Below are positions 1 to 9,622 of a stretch of 64,000 bases of DNA, one piece after another. The DNA is from Haemophilus_A paraphrohaemolyticus_A (GTDB taxonomy: Bacteria > Pseudomonadota > Gammaproteobacteria > Enterobacterales > Pasteurellaceae). The stretch spans positions 100,249 through 164,248 of the forward strand of contig NZ_QEQF01000004.1 of the NCBI RefSeq assembly GCF_003253115.1. The letters run 5' to 3'. The number at the start of each line of letters is the position of its first letter. The first letter of the stretch is position 1. The translations under genes and the position numbers were made by a program. The notes beneath the pieces were generated by a model. That model saw only the letters and a program-made list of their open reading frames with translations. It made no database searches and had not been told where the DNA came from.

Positions 1-751
1 ATAAATCGCGGAATGCAGAGGTAAAGCAGATTTGTGCACGTTCAATCAATAAACCGAAGATTAAGCCACAAAGCATTGCAAAGCCGAGCTTGATGGAAGA
101 TTGCATCACATAGAGGGAAGCGGTCAAATATGCTAAAAAGATTACCATTCCAATGCGGAAGCGGCGTGTGGCTTGTTTTGGATCGGTTTCTTGGATTTTT
201 GCTGCCCCTTTTTTGAGCTGCAATTTTACACGAAACATTGGAAGTAGAGTGACTTTTACCCCAAAGTAAGTCCCGATTGCAGTGGCAATAGTAAAGAACC
301 ACGCATGAACGGAGAATTGTGGAATCCCGGTGAAAAGTGAGGCTAAGTTACAGCCCATCGCCAAGCGCGCGCCGAAGCCCGCTAATGCACCGCCAATTAA
401 GGCTTGAACAATACGGCGTTTATGCGGTTGGTTACGCCATTTTACGTTATTCGCCCAAAGTGCAGCAGAAATACAGCCTGCGAACATGCCCAAAATCATC
501 ACGCCATCAATACGAGTGAAAATAGTGCCTTGCATTCCAATGATTTTGTAATAGCTCCACTCGGAAACATCGACGCCAAGCGCTTGCAATGCGTGTCCGC
601 CCCAGCGAGTGAATTCCCCTGTGACAGCCCAATATGTGCCTGTTACGCCGAAATAGTAAGCTGAAAGTAAGCCTGCTGCGATCACCGCTGCCACAGGGTT
701 CCAATATTTAATCAGATAATCTTGTTTAAATTGTTGCCAAATTTCTAACAT
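1..751 (-). CDS. YeeE/YedE-family membrane transporter, 3' end cut by window edge
   Basis: The reading frame starts at the ATG at 751-749 and is still open at base 1, so about 250 N-terminal residues are visible and the C-terminus is missing. The protein has several hydrophobic segments and the family motif MGCNLASLF near residue 130, typical of YeeE/YedE proteins that move sulfur- or selenium-containing ions across the inner membrane. The longer Haemophilus-type members are often called YedE/FdhT and linked to selenium metabolism. The substrate here is inferred only from family. Partner genes (TusA-like) would lie outside the window. Confidence 0.8.
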   Translation of the reverse strand, partial: MLEIWQQFKQDYLIKYWNPVAAVIAAGLLSAYYFGVTGTYWAVTGEFTRWGGHALQALGVDVSEWSYYKIIGMQGTIFTRIDGVMILGMFAGCISAALWANNVKWRNQPHKRRIVQALIGGALAGFGARLAMGCNLASLFTGIPQFSVHAWFFTIATAIGTYFGVKVTLLPMFRVKLQLKKGAAKIQETDPKQATRRFRIGMVIFLAYLTASLYVMQSSIKLGFAMLCGLIFGLLIERAQICFTSAFRDL

Positions 752-961
752 TCCTTAAATCCTAAAAAAGTTGATGATTGGAGAGTTAATGATTGGCAAG
801 AGAGGTATAACGATGAAAAATAGAATTGAGAAACACAATTGGCTTTCTTCACTTCCTATACACAAACTTGCGATATATGAATGAATTGCCGTTGAGGCGG
901 TAAAATTATAATCAAAAAATAGAGAGAAAACAAACAAGATTGATGGAGGCAGATAAAATAA

Positions 962-987
962 AACCTCAAGTCAAATGACTTAAGGTT
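962..987 (-). terminator. Bidirectional hairpin terminator
   Basis: Twelve-base arms (962-973 and 976-987) with one mismatch are flanked by T-rich sequence on both strands. The hairpin lies just after the stop of the small lipoprotein gene and would end its transcript. Confidence 0.65.
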
Positions 988-1012
988 CTATTTTTACTAA
1001 ATTGGCAAAAAA

Positions 1013-1429
1013 TTATTTAGATTCAACCGCTTCTTTTACGGCATCAACTTTCTCGCTAACTTTGTTCATCATCTCTGATGCTTTTTCAGTCGCTTTATCT
1101 GCCATTGCATCTGTAGCTTGTTTTACTTCTTCTGCTTTATCTGCTACTACAGCTTTGGTTTCTTCAACTTTAGCTGCCGCGGTATCTTTTACATCAGCTG
1201 CTTTTTCAGTTACAGCTGCTTTCACCTCGTCAACTTTAGCTGCTGCTGCATCTTTTACTTCTGCCGCTTTTTGAACTGCGGTCTCTTTAACTTCAGTTGC
1301 TTTTTCTGTTGCAGTTTGTTTCATTTCTGTCGCGGCTGCTTGAGCTTTTTCAGCTGTTTTTTGAGCTTGATCACAAGCAGTTAACGCTAATGCTGAACCT
1401 AAAACAAGGGCTAATAATGATTTTTTCAT
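1013..1429 (-). CDS. Small repeat-rich lipoprotein (LEA/apolipoprotein-like helix)
   Basis: The 138-residue protein begins with a lipoprotein signal peptide whose lipobox LTAC puts the lipidated cysteine at residue 19. The mature part is nearly all Ala, Lys, Glu and Val in 11-residue-like repeats (variants of KAAEVKDAAAAKVDEVKAAV). This gives a long amphipathic helix like LEA or apolipoprotein repeats. It is probably anchored in the envelope, and no enzymatic function is visible. A GGAG ribosome site precedes the ATG. The DNA repeats come from the amino-acid repeat and are not a CRISPR. Similar proteins occur in Pasteurellaceae, but I know of no defined role. Confidence 0.8.
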   Translation of the reverse strand: MKKSLLALVLGSALALTACDQAQKTAEKAQAAATEMKQTATEKATEVKETAVQKAAEVKDAAAAKVDEVKAAVTEKAADVKDTAAAKVEETKAVVADKAEEVKQATDAMADKATEKASEMMNKVSEKVDAVKEAVESK

Positions 1430-1588
1430 AAGAACTCCATAAAGTTAATTTTGCATAAATTGCTTACACTTAGTATATGTTTCTAATAAAAAGTTCATTT
1501 CTTTTACTCAAATGGTTAAATTTTATTTCGTTCTGGTCATAAAGTATTTCGATTTGAAAGTATAAAAACAAAGCTATCATCAAAAATT

Positions 1589-1619
1589 AAAGGGCTGAAT
1601 ATTTGATATTCAACCCTTT
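1589..1619 (-). terminator. Terminator after ydcH
   Basis: The inverted repeat 1589-1603 / 1605-1619 has arms AAAGGG(C/T)TGAATAT and lies 19 bases past the ydcH stop codon. It is followed on the minus strand by an A/T-rich tract. Confidence 0.6.
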
Positions 1620-1637
1620 CAACGTTCAATTAACAAC

Positions 1638-1856
1638 CTATTTCGCAGAATATTGTCTCAAAATTGCATAAAGCTCATCTTTAATTTTCAATTTTTCTTT
1701 TTTAAGAGTTTCAACTTCCTGTTGAGTGGCGAGTTCAATATTCGCTTCTTGGTTTTTAATTTTTTGGTCGATTTCATTATGTTTATCAAATAAACGAGCG
1801 AAATGAGCATCTTCGTTTTTCAATTTAGTAATCAAATCACGATATTCAGGAAACAT
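1638..1856 (-). CDS. ydcH: YdcH family protein (DUF465)
   Basis: This 72-residue protein starts MFPEYRDLITKLK and is largely a charged two-helix coiled coil, matching the YdcH/DUF465 family in length and sequence. Family members are small cytosolic proteins of unknown function. An AAGGAGTTT ribosome site precedes the ATG. It appears monocistronic, with a hairpin terminator downstream. The family assignment is firm; the function is unknown. Confidence 0.85.
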   Translation of the reverse strand: MFPEYRDLITKLKNEDAHFARLFDKHNEIDQKIKNQEANIELATQQEVETLKKEKLKIKDELYAILRQYSAK

Positions 1857-2037
1857 AGTAAACTCCTTAAATTAGGTTATTAATAGATTCAATTTCATCC
1901 TACTCCTTTTGGCTTAACTTGGTAGTGAAATATCACAAAAATTTGAACTAGATCACAAAATTTTTACCTACTTCTACTACGACAAGCCGAAAATTTAACG
2001 GTATAATGCAAACTCAACTATTCAAGAGGCAATAAGA

Positions 2038-2973
2038 ATGCGCTACAAAGCTCTCTTTACTTTGTTATTTACCCTATTAAGTGGCAATGCTCTGTCTGAT
2101 TGGAAGAAAATCAATGATTTAGATTACACGTGGGGCCCTTTTAAAATTTACAACATCTCTCTTTTCACTGAAACGGGCGAATATCAACCCAATATTCGTC
2201 CGCTTATGTTGAGCCTAAAATATGATAAGCCTGTGGATGGACGCGATTTTGCTATTTCTATCGCACGTTCTTGGGCACGTTTAGAGATCAAACTTTCCAA
2301 CCAAGAGGTGATAATCGACCGCTTGCGTAAAACATTACCCGATTTAAAACCAGGCGATATGCTTTATTATGTTGCATTGGCTGATCGCGGTTATTTTATT
2401 GTGAATAATCAAGTGATTACGGGCGAATTTGATAAAGCGACTAATGATGCTATTTTAGCCATTTGGCTTGATCCGAAAGTAGATTTAAGCCATAAATTAA
2501 TTGTGAAGAAAACCAATGGTTCACAAAATATCCATATTGCTGAGTACGATCCCGAAGATTCGGATGAAATCAATGTTGTTTCACCATTACTAGAAGAAAA
2601 AAACAGCAAACCAAGTCCTGAGCTTTCAGATAAAACTGCTACAACGGAACAAGCGGTCGATCTTGAGCCAGAAAATGTAAACGAAAAAGTAAAAATGCAC
2701 AAACAACCCGTGGTTGGCGTGCCTGATAAAGCTATTGTTGAGCCTGTAAAAGTAGAATCAACGCCAGAAACAAAAAATGCACAAGCGGTTGAAAATGTAG
2801 CAGAAGTCGCAACCGAAGAAGCAGAAAAGCAACCTGCTCAAGATGCCCGTAAAGCCCAACAAGATGAGCTAAAACTAGAGCAAAAATCAGAAGATAAGGT
2901 GGATCCTGAAAATCCAGAAATCGACATTCGCCCGATTGAAGATCCAATGCCTGACAATATTCGTGCGAGTTGA
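2038..2973 (+). CDS. Chalcone-isomerase-like secreted protein with acidic tail
   Basis: The 311-residue protein has a signal peptide (cleavage probably after ALS, about residue 20). Residues about 25-165 resemble the bacterial chalcone isomerase-like domain: IYNISLF, a P-x-x-L-x-L-x-Y strand, then LKPGD and AIWLDPKVDL. Bacterial members usually lack proven isomerase activity and are thought to bind ligands in the periplasm. The last ~140 residues are low-complexity and rich in Glu, Lys, Pro and Val, probably disordered. An AAGAGGCAATAAG ribosome site precedes the ATG. The gene ends two bases before the proC start, so the two are co-transcribed and perhaps translationally coupled. Confidence 0.7.
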   Translation: MRYKALFTLLFTLLSGNALSDWKKINDLDYTWGPFKIYNISLFTETGEYQPNIRPLMLSLKYDKPVDGRDFAISIARSWARLEIKLSNQEVIIDRLRKTLPDLKPGDMLYYVALADRGYFIVNNQVITGEFDKATNDAILAIWLDPKVDLSHKLIVKKTNGSQNIHIAEYDPEDSDEINVVSPLLEEKNSKPSPELSDKTATTEQAVDLEPENVNEKVKMHKQPVVGVPDKAIVEPVKVESTPETKNAQAVENVAEVATEEAEKQPAQDARKAQQDELKLEQKSEDKVDPENPEIDIRPIEDPMPDNIRAS

Positions 2974-2975
2974 TT

Positions 2976-3794
2976 ATGCAACACCCAAAACTTACCTTCA
3001 TTGGCACAGGCAATATGGCTTGGGCAATCATTCAAGGCTTATTAAAAAGCGGTTATCCCGCGAGCCAAATCATCGCTTGCAACAAGAGCAATAAAACGCG
3101 TCGCAATGAATTACAAGAGATGGGTATTGCGACACAATTTACCAATCGTGAAGCCGTTGAGTTGGCTGAAGTCCTGATCTTAACCGTAAAACCACAAATG
3201 ATGGCGGAAGTTTGCACTGAATTTGTGGATATTGATTTCTCACAAAAGACCGTGATTTCAGTGGCTGCTGGCATTTCTATTGCTCGCCTTGAACAGCTTT
3301 TATCGACCGCTAAAAACATCGTTCGCACTATGCCAAATACGCCTGCATTAATTGGCGAAGGTCTAACGGGCTTATTTGCAAAATCGTCGGTTAATCCGAC
3401 CGCTTGCAAATTGGCGGAGCAGTTAATGTCTGCCGTTGGGCAATGTTATTGGGTGGATGAAGAGCATAAAATCAATCAGATTATTGCACTTACAGGTTCT
3501 AGTCCTGCGTACTTTTTCCGCTTTATGGAAGCAATGCAACACTCTGCAGAAAAAATGGGGTTTTCTGCTCAAGATGCTCGTTTTTTGGTGCAACAAGCCG
3601 CGCTTGGTGCCGCAAAATTGGTGCAAGCTAATCCCGATATTCCTCTTTCACAATTGCGTGAAAATGTGACTTCAAAGGGCGGCACAACCGAAAAAGCATT
3701 AGACATTTTCGAACAACAACATTTGGCTGAAACCATTGAGCAAGCAATGCAAGCGGCTATTTCACGTGCTACCGAAATGGAGCAATCATTATGA
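2976..3794 (+). CDS. proC: Pyrroline-5-carboxylate reductase
   Basis: ProC catalyses the last step of proline synthesis, NAD(P)H-dependent reduction of 1-pyrroline-5-carboxylate, in the cytoplasm. The N-terminus has the Rossmann motif GTGNMAWAI. The C-terminal half has the family signature region ALTGSSPAYFF and the conserved LRENVTSKGGTTEKAL segment. Full length is about 272 residues. I chose the ATG at 2976; a TTG at 2970 is also in frame but lies inside the previous gene. The stop overlaps the next gene's start by four bases (ATGA), indicating a transcript with the MFS transporter. Confidence 0.95.
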   Translation: MQHPKLTFIGTGNMAWAIIQGLLKSGYPASQIIACNKSNKTRRNELQEMGIATQFTNREAVELAEVLILTVKPQMMAEVCTEFVDIDFSQKTVISVAAGISIARLEQLLSTAKNIVRTMPNTPALIGEGLTGLFAKSSVNPTACKLAEQLMSAVGQCYWVDEEHKINQIIALTGSSPAYFFRFMEAMQHSAEKMGFSAQDARFLVQQAALGAAKLVQANPDIPLSQLRENVTSKGGTTEKALDIFEQQHLAETIEQAMQAAISRATEMEQSL

Positions 3795-4951
3795 TGAAAC
3801 TTTCTCCGTTTAACTGGGCATCTTTCAACTTTTTTGGCTATTTCTGTGCTTATGGTGTGATGTTGCCGTTTTTGCCTGTTTGGCTCAAACATTACGGATA
3901 TGGTGCGGAAATGATCGGTTTAATCGCCTCCGTGGGGTATATTTTTCGCTTTTTAGGTGGTGTGCTCGCCTCACAACGGGTAAAACACGTCGATCATCTC
4001 ATTCCAACCGCTCGTGGCTTAACTTGGCTAAATTTAGCCGTTATTCCGTTCATTTTTCTCTTTGCGGATAATATTTGGCTACTCTTCCCGTTGTTAATGC
4101 TTTTCCACGCATTCAATGCGGGGGCGATTCCGATTGCAGATAGCATTGCTTCCATCTGGCAGCAACAGGTTGGGTTAGATTATGGCAAATCGCGTTTGTT
4201 TGGCTCAATCGCCTTTGTGGTGGGCTCGCTGAGTTGCGGCTATTTGGTCGGCTTTTTAGGTGAAAGCTCGGTGCTTTTCATTTTCGCTGGCTTTATGTTA
4301 TTGCTCGCCTTTGGACAATCACTCAAGCCTTTAATTGCGTTACAACAAAACAGTGAACATCACGCAACAAATTCACCAAGCTCTTGGGAAATTTTCAAAG
4401 AACCGACCGCTTGCCGAATGCTGATTACCGTTTCGCTCATTCTGGGCTCGCACGCTGCCTACTACACTTACAGCACGCTATATTGGTCATCGCTTGGGAT
4501 TTCAACGGAGATGATCAGTCTACTTTGGGGCATTGCAGTTGTAGCTGAAATCTGTATGTTCTTCCTTGCTAAACGTTTTTTAGGCAAGGTTAAAATTCGC
4601 TATTTGATGATGATTGCCGCAGCGGTCACCATTTCTCGTTGGATTTTACTGGCAAACATTAGCGATCCGACGCTGTTTATTTTTGAGCAATGTTTGCACT
4701 CATTTAGCTTCGCGATGACCCACTTTGCGATGATCCGCTACATTTCAAGCCAAGAAGTCGAGAAAATCGCCAAACTGCAAGGGCTCTATTTTGGCTTATC
4801 AAACTGCGCCATTGTTGCCATTTTCACTTTTATTTCAGGCTTGCTTTATCAATATAATCCAAGCTATATGTTTATTTTGATGGCAATAACTGTCGTACCA
4901 GCCTTTTTCTTAGTACCACAAGTAGCACCTAAAATAATATCTAAGCATTAA
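3791..4951 (+). CDS. HcaT-like MFS transporter
   Basis: The 386-residue polytopic protein has about 12 hydrophobic segments. The N-terminus (FNFFGYFCAYGVMLPFLPVWL) matches the 3-phenylpropionate/nucleoside-proton-symporter-like MFS branch that includes E. coli HcaT. The true substrate is unknown, and aromatic acid degradation genes are absent nearby. It overlaps proC by four bases, and a proC-HcaT-like pair is also known in H. influenzae. Its stop codon overlaps the convergent pabA stop, so there is no intergenic terminator between them. A second ATG follows directly at 3794. Confidence 0.85.
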   Translation: MMKLSPFNWASFNFFGYFCAYGVMLPFLPVWLKHYGYGAEMIGLIASVGYIFRFLGGVLASQRVKHVDHLIPTARGLTWLNLAVIPFIFLFADNIWLLFPLLMLFHAFNAGAIPIADSIASIWQQQVGLDYGKSRLFGSIAFVVGSLSCGYLVGFLGESSVLFIFAGFMLLLAFGQSLKPLIALQQNSEHHATNSPSSWEIFKEPTACRMLITVSLILGSHAAYYTYSTLYWSSLGISTEMISLLWGIAVVAEICMFFLAKRFLGKVKIRYLMMIAAAVTISRWILLANISDPTLFIFEQCLHSFSFAMTHFAMIRYISSQEVEKIAKLQGLYFGLSNCAIVAIFTFISGLLYQYNPSYMFILMAITVVPAFFLVPQVAPKIISKH

Positions 4952-5538
4952 CGCATAAGCCAGTTACGTAGCATTTCCTTGCCATACTCGGTAATAAAAG
5001 ATTCGGGGTGGAACTGCACCCCGTAAATTGGCAGAGTTGCGTGTTTGAATGCCATTAACACCGCTTGATCGCAAACTGAAGTTGCCACAAGCGGTGTTTT
5101 TTCAAGAGACTTTTGTGAAATCGCCCACGAGTGATAGAGCCCGATATTGAAGGTTTTAGGCAAACCATTAAACAGCGGATTCTCTTCAAGCTGGTTTAAT
5201 GGACGCTGTTGCCCGTGCCGAACCTCAGCAAGGTTATATAGCTCGCCACCAAAAAATTCCGCAATGGTTTGATGCCCTAAGCAAACACCTAAAATAGATT
5301 TACGTTGAGAATAACGTTCTAACATCGCAAAATTATTTGGATAAGCCCGCGGCACATCAGGTCCTGGCGAAATCAGAATATCGCTAAAATTGTCTACTTC
5401 ATCCAAATCCAATTCCTCGCTAAACACAATCTGCATCGGAATATTGAGTTCACGACAAAGCGGGCGAAGTAGATCGACGAGGTTGAAAGTAAAAGAGTCG
5501 TGGTTGTCGATGATAAGGAGATTTTTTGAATCAAACAT
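4948..5538 (-). CDS. pabA: Aminodeoxychorismate synthase glutaminase subunit
   Basis: This 196-residue class I glutamine amidotransferase has the nucleophile motif GVCLGHQ and the HPESF motif supplying the catalytic His and Glu. It hydrolyses glutamine and passes ammonia to the chorismate-binding subunit. The sequence alone cannot separate PabA from TrpG. No trp genes are nearby, while pabB and pabC are present at 25.7-27.3 kb, so folate synthesis is favoured. In H. influenzae I recall these three genes as neighbours; here pabA is about 21 kb from pabBC. It overlaps the convergent MFS gene by four bases. Confidence 0.85.
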   Translation of the reverse strand: MFDSKNLLIIDNHDSFTFNLVDLLRPLCRELNIPMQIVFSEELDLDEVDNFSDILISPGPDVPRAYPNNFAMLERYSQRKSILGVCLGHQTIAEFFGGELYNLAEVRHGQQRPLNQLEENPLFNGLPKTFNIGLYHSWAISQKSLEKTPLVATSVCDQAVLMAFKHATLPIYGVQFHPESFITEYGKEMLRNWLMR

Positions 5539-5598
5539 TCTATTCTGTATCCAGTTATCTTTTAAGCAAAGGTCGTTAAGTATATCAAAATCTTAAGA

Positions 5599-6393
5599 TT
5601 ACTCCGCCCATGCTTCCATCGTTAATTTCTTTCCAAAGTGGCTTTCAATAAGGCGTTCGGTAATCGCGTGCTGTGGGTGTAACAATACCTCTTTGGTTGT
5701 GCCATATTCTAAAATCTCACCTTCGTGCATCACGAGTAATTTGTCGCTGATGTGTTTGATCAAGCCGAGATGCTGCCCAATGTAGATAAACGAAAGGGCG
5801 AGACGTTGTTGAAGCTCAAGCATTAAGTTGATCATTTGGGTTTTGACTGAGAAATCCAAAGTGCTAGAGGTATCATCAATAATCAGGATTTCTGGTTCTA
5901 AAATAAGGGCTCGTGCAAGAGCAACACGCTGTTTTTGACTGTTGGAGGCCAGTGAAATGGGGGTTAGCACGTGATCTTTATAAAGCCCAACTAATTTGAG
6001 CGTTTGGAAAATGCGTTCATTACGTGCCTCTTCAGATAGCTGAGTTGCCATTCGAAGCGGGGCATCTAAAATCTGTCCGATGTTGTGATTGGGATCAAAC
6101 GCATCATTCGGATCTTGAAACACCATTCGGATATGTTGGGCTCGGAAAGCGTAATCACCAAAAGCAAGCGGTTTATTTCGGAATAAGATTTGCCCAGAAG
6201 TCGGCTCAACCTGCCCAATGATCATTTTGGCAAGCGTGGATTTTCCTGAACCATTTTCACCGATAATTGCAAGGGTTTCACGGCGATTTAGGGTAAAGGA
6301 AGCATCTTTTACCGCATAGAAATCGTACTTGTGGAAAAGGCTGCTACGTTCGATAAAGCGTTTGCTTAAGTTTTGAATGTCTAGTAATGCCAT
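5599..6393 (-). CDS. sapF: Peptide ABC transporter ATPase SapF, degenerate motifs
   Basis: The 264-residue protein aligns over its full length with SapF, one of two ATPases of the Sap importer that protects against antimicrobial peptides and moves heme and potassium in Haemophilus. Walker A is intact (GENGSGKST). The ABC signature is reduced to LASNSQKQR. The Walker B segment reads ILIIDDTSSTLD, so the catalytic glutamate is an aspartate. The switch histidine (GQHLG) remains. sapABCD are not next to it: pabA lies downstream, and a palindromic repeat and fba lie upstream. The lone position plus altered catalytic residues suggest relaxed function or an asymmetric ATPase pair. Confidence 0.85.
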   Translation of the reverse strand: MALLDIQNLSKRFIERSSLFHKYDFYAVKDASFTLNRRETLAIIGENGSGKSTLAKMIIGQVEPTSGQILFRNKPLAFGDYAFRAQHIRMVFQDPNDAFDPNHNIGQILDAPLRMATQLSEEARNERIFQTLKLVGLYKDHVLTPISLASNSQKQRVALARALILEPEILIIDDTSSTLDFSVKTQMINLMLELQQRLALSFIYIGQHLGLIKHISDKLLVMHEGEILEYGTTKEVLLHPQHAITERLIESHFGKKLTMEAWAE

Positions 6394-6426
6394 AATTGAT
6401 AATCAAATTTGCATTCATTAAAAACA

Positions 6427-6485
6427 TTCGTAGGGGCACTCTTTCTAGAAAGAAGAATCGGGCGTGTGCAACATGCCCCTACGAA
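6427..6485. repeat. 59-bp palindromic repeat element
   Basis: Perfect 12-base terminal inverted repeats (TTCGTAGGGGCA at 6427-6438, its complement at 6474-6485) enclose two further palindromes, CTTTCTAGAAAG (6441-6452) and a GGGC/GCCC pair. It lies directly upstream of the lone sapF and looks like a small non-coding mobile or structured repeat. Confidence 0.65.
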
Positions 6486-6517
6486 AGAAAATAATGGTGC
6501 TTCGAAAACTATAAAAA

Positions 6518-6539
6518 AGACCGCTTTTGCAAGCGGTCT
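6518..6539 (-). terminator. fba terminator built from paired uptake signals
   Basis: The nine-base arms AGACCGCTT / AAGCGGTCT with a TTGC loop are followed on the minus strand by TTTTTT. The arm contains most of the uptake-signal core, so the hairpin doubles as a DNA-uptake site. Confidence 0.8.
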
Positions 6540-6561
6540 AAATTTGCGAAAAGTTGACAAA

Positions 6562-7638
<1,077 letters not shown>

Positions 7639-7679
7639 TTTTTGTTTCCTCTAAATGTTAAAAATTTGATTTTTGATCC

Positions 7680-7700
7680 CCCCTCTTTAGCAAAGAAGGG
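7680..7700. repeat. Short CCCTCTTT..AAAGAAGGG palindrome between pgk and fba
   Basis: An imperfect hairpin CCCTCTTT-agc-AAAGAAGGG lies in the pgk-fba spacer. The same core (CCCCTCTTTGCTAAAGAGGGG) recurs twice at 43.4 kb, so it belongs to an interspersed repeat family. Here it may act as an intercistronic hairpin. Confidence 0.6.
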
Positions 7701-7715
7701 AGATTAAATTAGAAA

Positions 7716-8891
7716 TTAACCTTTCGCACGTTGTTCTAAAATTTCAACTGCTGGTAATACTTTGCCTTCTACAAATTCTAAGAAGGCACCACCACCAGTT
7801 GAGATGTAAGAGATTTTATCTGCAATACCGAACATATCAATTGCCGCTAAAGTATCACCACCACCAGCAATTGAGAATGCACCGTTTGCAGTTGCATCAA
7901 CGATTGCTTGAGCTACAATTTCTGTCCCTTTACGGAAGTTAGGGAACTCAAATACGCCCACTGGACCATTCCAAAGAATAGTTTTCGCACTGCGGATAAT
8001 GGCTGCTAATTCTTCTGCTGATTTATCACCGATGTCGAAGATTGACTCATTTTCAGCCACTTCATTTACCGCTTTTTCAACTGCAAATGCAGTTTCAGAG
8101 AATTCTGTACCTACACGCACATCAACTGGCACTGGAATATTCGTTGCTTTTGATAAGCTCTGTGCTTCAGGGATTAAATCTGCTTCGTATAAAGATTTAC
8201 CTACATTGTGACCTTCAGCCGCAATGAAAGTATTTGCGATACCGCCACCCACAATAAGTTGGTCAGCTACTTTTGATAAGCTGTCTAAAACAGTTAATTT
8301 GGTAGAAACTTTTGAACCACCTACAATTGCCAACATTGGACGTTGTGGTTCTTTTAATGCTTTGCCTAATGCGTCTAATTCAGCCGCTAATAATGGACCT
8401 GCACAAGCAACAGGTGCAAATTGTGCTACGCCGTGAGTTGAAGCTTGAGCACGATGGGCCGAGCCGAATGCGTCCATTACAAATACGTCACAAAGTGCTG
8501 CGTATTTTTTAGATAATTCTTCTTCGTTTTTCTTCTCACCTTTGTTCACGCGTACGTTTTCAAGCACAACGATTTCGCCGTCTTTTACATCCACGCCATC
8601 TAAGTAGTCGCGCACTAAACGTACTGGCACACCTAAATCTGATGCATTTAAGTAATCAACGACAGGTTGTAGAGAATCTTTCTCTTCAAACACGCCTTCA
8701 GTTGGACGCCCTAAGTGTGAAGTTACCATCACTTTAGCACCTTTTTCTAACGCTAATTTTAATGTAGGGATAGTTGCACGAATACGTGCATCTGAAGTAA
8801 CTTTGCCCTCTTTAACTGGAACGTTTAAATCCGCACGGATAAATACGCGTTTACCTGCTAAATCAAGGTCTGCCATTTTGATAACTGACAT
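7716..8891 (-). CDS. pgk: Phosphoglycerate kinase
   Basis: PGK transfers phosphate from 1,3-bisphosphoglycerate to ADP in glycolysis. The 391-residue protein starts MSVIKMADLDLAGKR and has the conserved RADLNVPVK motif, TSHLGRP, and the C-terminal nucleotide region WNGPVGVFEF plus GGGDT. A good ribosome site (AGAGGAACTC) sits before the ATG. It is the first gene of pgk-fba. The upstream 200 bp holds an extended -10 promoter. Confidence 0.97.
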   Translation of the reverse strand: MSVIKMADLDLAGKRVFIRADLNVPVKEGKVTSDARIRATIPTLKLALEKGAKVMVTSHLGRPTEGVFEEKDSLQPVVDYLNASDLGVPVRLVRDYLDGVDVKDGEIVVLENVRVNKGEKKNEEELSKKYAALCDVFVMDAFGSAHRAQASTHGVAQFAPVACAGPLLAAELDALGKALKEPQRPMLAIVGGSKVSTKLTVLDSLSKVADQLIVGGGIANTFIAAEGHNVGKSLYEADLIPEAQSLSKATNIPVPVDVRVGTEFSETAFAVEKAVNEVAENESIFDIGDKSAEELAAIIRSAKTILWNGPVGVFEFPNFRKGTEIVAQAIVDATANGAFSIAGGGDTLAAIDMFGIADKISYISTGGGAFLEFVEGKVLPAVEILEQRAKG

Positions 8892-8938
8892 AGTGAGTTC
8901 CTCTTTTTAATCAAATTTTAAAATATAAAAACGGCTTG

Positions 8939-8944
8939 ATTATA
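8939..8944 (-). promoter_or_regulatory. Extended -10 promoter of pgk-fba
   Basis: On the minus strand TGG-TATAAT forms an extended -10 (TGnTATAAT) about 50 bases upstream of the pgk start. No good -35 is visible, as expected for extended -10 promoters. Confidence 0.5.
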
Positions 8945-9094
8945 CCATTTTTTGATTAGATTTTATGAATATAGATCAAATAATGCTTTATTTTCTTCGA
9001 TAAAAGAAAATAATTTGACTACTCAACTCGTAAAATATTTTACTTTTTCGACTGCTTGAATAGAAAATTGTTCTTACTTTATACGCCAAATTGG

Positions 9095-9532
9095 TTATAA
9101 ATACAACGCCATCACGATGGCATTCTCTTTTTTTCCATCGGGCAATGGGTAATAGTTTTTACGAACAGTGACCTCATTAAAGCCTAATTTCGTATAAAAC
9201 TGTTGAGCTTTAGTATTGGATTCCCGCACCTCAAGCCAAAGCGTGAGCACACCTTTTTTGCCTAATTCTTCAATTAACCCTTGCAATAATACTTTGCCAT
9301 AGCCTTTACCTTGCTCGGTGGGATCGACTGCAATATTAAATAGCGTAGCTTCATCCAACACGACATTACAAATGGCAAAACCAACAATTTTGCCTTGTTC
9401 AAGCAATTTTAGGTTTAAATAACGCTCACCTTGGTTATTCAACAACGTGCCTTTTGACCAAGGTATAATATGTGCTTGTTGTTCAATTTCGAATAAACGA
9501 TCGAAGTCAGTTTCGATAATATGTTCAATCAT
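9095..9532 (-). CDS. rimI: Ribosomal protein bS18-alanine N-acetyltransferase
   Basis: This 145-residue GNAT acetyltransferase has the acetyl-CoA loop QGKGYGKVLL and the C-terminal LEVRESNTKAQQFYTKLGF motif typical of RimI, which acetylates the N-terminal alanine of ribosomal protein S18. The length matches the family. In many gammaproteobacteria it follows holD; here the upstream neighbour is arcC, separated by a terminator, so it stands alone. Confidence 0.9.
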   Translation of the reverse strand: MIEHIIETDFDRLFEIEQQAHIIPWSKGTLLNNQGERYLNLKLLEQGKIVGFAICNVVLDEATLFNIAVDPTEQGKGYGKVLLQGLIEELGKKGVLTLWLEVRESNTKAQQFYTKLGFNEVTVRKNYYPLPDGKKENAIVMALYL

Positions 9533-9552
9533 AGTCTTTTTCTATAAAAAAT

Positions 9553-9606
9553 AAGCGGTTAAATTTTATGTAAATTTTGCAAAATCTACAATAAATTCAA
9601 CCGCTT
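9553..9606 (-). terminator. arcBC terminator from facing uptake signals
   Basis: Facing arms AAGCGGTT (9553-9560) and AACCGCTT (9599-9606), with an A/T-rich partly complementary interior, are followed on the minus strand by ATTTTTTAT. It sits between arcC and rimI. Confidence 0.6.
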
Positions 9607-9622
9607 TATGAACGCTTAGCAA

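Noticed and set aside
1002..1384. Repetitive plus-strand frames and regular DNA repeats that could suggest a CRISPR or repeat array
   Set aside because: They are the antisense of the Ala/Lys/Glu repeats of the lipoprotein gene; repeats differ in sequence and have no spacers.
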